Made by a program: the position numbers and the translations under genes. This document shows positions 42,301 to 64,000 of a DNA stretch of 64,000 bases, piece by piece. The notes beneath the pieces were generated by a model. It was given only the letters and a program-made list of their open reading frames with translations, was not told where the DNA came from and ran no database searches. The stretch is from Glandiceps talaboti. Lineage: Eukaryota > Hemichordata > Enteropneusta > Spengelidae. The stretch lies in NCBI RefSeq assembly GCF_964340395.1, contig NC_135556.1, positions 19,451,642 to 19,515,641 of the forward strand. Direction: 5' to 3'. Each line of letters begins with the position of its first letter. The stretch's first letter is position 1.

Positions 42301-42889
42301 CAAAATGGTAACTTCATTGTTAATTCTTTGAATACCTGTAATCATACTGTATACACAATGTATTTAGCTATGTGTTCACTTTCTGGAATCAGGTACAGCA
42401 ATTTAGGATTTCTCAAATTTACAAATTAAAGAAAAAATTATCAATATTCAGACAAGTCTTTATTGAAAACGAAAATGGAAATTTATTTTGCATTTAGAGG
42501 ATAGCAACCCAAAATACGTATACGAACAAATAAAGCAAGACAAAAAGTATAATGATTTCATATGTGCATGGAACGAAAAAATACAACCGAAAAAAGTCTT
42601 TATTCAGGTATTGTATTATACGTTAACAAGTGATTATTTCACTGTCCAACAAGTTTATAGCTTAATTAATGTTCATAGTGTACATTGTACATGAAGTTCC
42701 TTGTTCAAACATCTCACCAGTTTAATCATGTGTCCATGTATGAATATAAACATACAATGTAAATGCAGAAGACTAGCTCACTGGTACAATGGAAAGTGAC
42801 ATATATAATCAGTGGGCATGACCACTTATGCAAGTGTTCAGGGATAAAAATAAATATAAGTAAGGTGATGGCATATGTTGAAATAAAAA

Positions 42890-43095
42890 ATGGACTGATA
42901 AAAATTTACTAAAATTCTATGATTCATTCTAAATTTTCTTTGAATGCCTCAGAAATTAGGACGTTTTGTAAAGTGGTCACTAAAATTCTATGATTCATTC
43001 TAAATTTCTTTGAAAGCCTCAGAAACTAGGACGTTTTGTAAAGTAGTCACTAAAATTCTATGATTCATTCTAAATTTCTTTGATGCCTTGATATT
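42890..43095. repeat. 69-bp direct repeat, three units
   Basis: CACTAAAATTCTATGATTCA followed by TTCTAAATTTCTTTGAA-type sequence and AGGACGTTTTGTAAAGT occurs three times. It ends just before the duplicated acceptor of the first PDS5 coding exon. Confidence 0.85.
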
Positions 43096-43189
43096 ACAGA
43101 GTATTGACTGTTTAGGGAATAGACTGATGTTGTCTGTGTTGCCTTGATATTACAGAGTATTGATTGTTTAGCTGGTAGACTTGACCAAG

Positions 43190-61519
<18,330 letters not shown>

Positions 61520-62374
61520 TGCAAGGAGCCCAGATGATCCCCAATACTCTGAAGAACTTCCATTGTACATACATGGTTATTTTTAAATCAATTCCTGTCC
61601 AACTCTCGGCATCAAAAAGTTGCTTGCTTTGTTAAAATTTAGTATGTTGATTTGATTTCTGAATGTTTTAGTTAGTCATTGAGAAATTAACAAACAAGAA
61701 AGGTTTCAAATGAAAAAAATGTCTATAACTATCATCTGTCACACACATGCATACACAAAGTTAAAAACGGATAAACTGAAAGCAACGACATAGCTACATG
61801 GACAAGGTGTGCATCTTTTGTTCTAAAGTGTGCAACTTTATTTTACTATTTGTACAGGTTAAGGTACATGAGTATGTTAATTGTCTTTTTTTTTTAATCA
61901 GTATGCAATATTTAAATTGGAACATTGACTTTACCAAGGCAAACATAATTCTCTTTTTTTTAGTTTGTCATTCCAATGTATTGCTTGTAAGCTTTTTACA
62001 TGATTTGTAATGTCAGACTTTGAAATTATATTTATCTACCGTAGTGCAGAAACCATGTTTTAACTGTTGCACATCCCCCAACCCAACCCCCCAACCCCCT
62101 CCTTAATGGTATGTATGGTGTATTCTTTGGTAAAGGCTAGACACATTGGTTCAACCATTATAATGATAGGGAGGGAGAGGGGAAGACAAGTTTTGTTTCT
62201 TATCACAATATCACTGCTTGGGACAAGTTGTACAGAAAGAAATAGTTTATCAAAAGACAGATTCAGAATGATGTACTCTCCATTTTGTTCGATGTTTTTA
62301 TTGATAAATACCCCTGTAGTAATTTATTCATTGATTTTTGGTATGACATAATTGATCTTTTCGTATTAGCCATA

Positions 62375-62625
62375 TAAGGGATAGGTATGCAGAGTGTGGA
62401 AGGCTGTTTACCATGTATTATATCTCATTTAGTGCAGCCCACAGAGTGTGGTAGGCTGTTTACCATGTAGATCTCACATAGTGCAGCCCAGGGTGTGGAA
62501 GGCTGTTTACTGTGTAGATCTCATAGGGTGTGGTAGGCTGTTCCTTCTAGATTTCACATGGTATGGTCCACTGAGTGTGGAAGACTGTTTTTCATGCAGA
62601 TCTCACACAGTGTAGTCCTTTGTGG
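62375..62625. repeat. ~55-60-bp repeat in PDS5 3' region
   Basis: Five units of GAGTGTGGAAGGCTGTTTACC, ATGTAGATCTCACATAGTGCAG or variants. Probably within the 3' UTR. Confidence 0.82.
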
Positions 62626-62823
62626 GATTCTAAAGTGTATGCACAAATATGACTACATTGACCTAAAGGCTATACCATGCAAATATAATGTGATGTAGTA
62701 CACAGGTACTTGAATGCTACACCACACACAGATCTTGTGATGCAGTACACAGTGACTTGAAGGCTACGCCACACAAATCGCATGTGATGTAATATGCAAA
62801 TCCTGTAAAAAAAAAATAATAAT

Positions 62824-62829
62824 AATAAA
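62824..62829 (+). terminator. Candidate PDS5 poly(A) signal
   Basis: AATAAA after an AATAATAAT run, 1.3 kb beyond the PDS5 stop. I saw no earlier canonical hexamer, but non-canonical signals nearer the stop are possible. Another AATAAA lies at 63710-63715. Confidence 0.45.
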
Positions 62830-64000
62830 GTTGAACCCATAGTGTCAAAATAACATCTGCCTTCAAATGTTAGGTGTTATTTCAAAATACACATTTATAT
62901 ACAGTGGTTGTGAATGTCAATATGATTGAACTGGTAAAAAAAAACTAGACCAAATTTATCCATTCAGAATGAGGATTTAATAGAGAGTGCAGCTGAATAA
63001 TTGTCACTCAGGTTTGTAGAATTTAGATCTGTAGAAAATTAAAGTTGTTTCATTTGATTCAAATATTGCTGGTATCACGTGAACATGAACTGCTTGGTAT
63101 GGATTCTGTACAGTTTGGATTTAACTAACATATACAAAACTTAAATCTAATATGTTGCAGTTTTATATCTTCTTAATGGTGACTACATTTAGATTCTTTT
63201 TATAGTTGCAGCTGTGTTACTGTACATGTTCAAACAGGTGATATAACATCAACAAATCATTTATCCTTAGCAGTTTGTCCTGTATGTAAGCCAGTTTGAC
63301 ACGTCGCTGACACAGCAATTACTTCTGACCCTCGAAAATTTGGGTTTTCCTAACTCTCACTGTGGTGACTCACAATTAATTTTATCTTATGTCAGTGGAC
63401 ACATTGATGCTTAGCATGCCTGTTCCTTATATGACAAATTGTCCCCCTCCTTTTCTCTGTAACTTTGTGTTGTAGAAACCTCTGCCATGGAGTAGGTTTT
63501 TGATTTCAGATAAATACAACTCAGTACCGTCATAAATTTGAATACCTAATCTTAAAATTGGTTTTAAGTCAGTCATGCTTGACATGAATGACATACCAAA
63601 AGAGAAAAAAATAGTAGTATTATACAGATAATGAACCGTATGATTTGCTGGTTGTAACTTCAAGTTGAAAGTAATAGCGTGTTTATCTTATTTCCCTGCT
63701 TGAATTAACAATAAAGGAGTTGTCTCACTTGAGATATCTCAGTGTTTGTTACCCAGACTTGTCGTGATTGCTCTCCATCCCAACAGGAGGAGAGTGCCAC
63801 CAACGATGATTCTGGTAACCATGACTACATATACCAAATTAGCACAGCGGACATGTCATGACAGCCCATCATTTTTTACTACAGATATTGTATATGTAAT
63901 ATGAATTCTTAATTTGGTGGCTACTGCTGACAGATGGCTGTGGCTTCCTATGGATTTCACACAAAAAAATGATGGCATTGACACACTGTTAAAATTGCCA
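62830..64000. other. 3' flank, no gene recognised
   Basis: Single-copy-looking AT-rich DNA. The 78-codon minus-strand frame at 63427-63663 has no family resemblance and no splice support. No repeats of note. Confidence 0.5.

Larger units (their letters stand above)
37827..43155. other. PDS5 first intron (predicted)
   Basis: About 5.3 kb with no confirmed gene. Contents are a CpG-richer segment at about 38040-38400, a hAT-like small element at 38939-39342, a C-rich run near 39601, a 69-bp triplicate at 42890-43095 and a possible orphan exon at 42498-42607. Confidence 0.5.

Overview
This is a window of animal nuclear DNA, probably from a marine invertebrate. It is AT-rich, with small GT-AG exons in long introns and very many short tandem repeats, microsatellites and foldback elements. 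Reading exon by exon recovers four genes whose peptides are close to vertebrate proteins. No operons, CRISPR arrays, rRNA or tRNA genes were seen. I cannot place the species more precisely than an invertebrate metazoan (lophotrochozoan or invertebrate deuterostome).

Layout. (1) 1-5538: simple and tandem repeats and foldback elements, in the large intron upstream of the first visible exon of a STARD10-like START lipid-transfer gene. (2) 5539-9724 (+): the last four coding exons of that gene; its 5' part lies outside the window. (3) 9.9-18.5 kb: gene-free DNA with several minisatellites. (4) 19052-23464 (-): a complete PDZD11-like single-PDZ gene of six coding exons (157 aa) plus a 5' UTR exon. 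(5) 23474-30697: a 7.2-kb inverted-repeat element with arms of about 500 bp and perfect 9-bp target-site duplications. It carries a 2-kb AGTAY pentamer satellite and no transposase I can recognise. (6) 30980-35483 (+): complete ribosomal protein gene RPS3A, six exons, 265 aa. (7) about 37.7-62.8 kb (+): complete cohesin regulator PDS5, with one 5' UTR exon and 29 coding exons that join in frame to 1447 aa. (8) The tail to 64 kb holds the PDS5 3' UTR and flank.

The genes are housekeeping or cell-biological and do not form a pathway. PDZD11 and RPS3A are arranged head to head. If the 7.2-kb element and one copy of its target duplication are removed, the PDZD11 5' UTR exon boundary and the RPS3A start codon would be only about 330 bp apart. 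The element therefore appears to have split a compact bidirectional promoter.

The second striking theme is inside PDS5. Several 3' splice sites, together with the first bases of their exons, have been tandemly copied into the upstream intron. The extreme case is exon 4, with 12 upstream copies, leaving arrays of decoy acceptors. Exon coordinates were read by eye from reading frame, splice consensus and family resemblance. No alignment or expression data were available.
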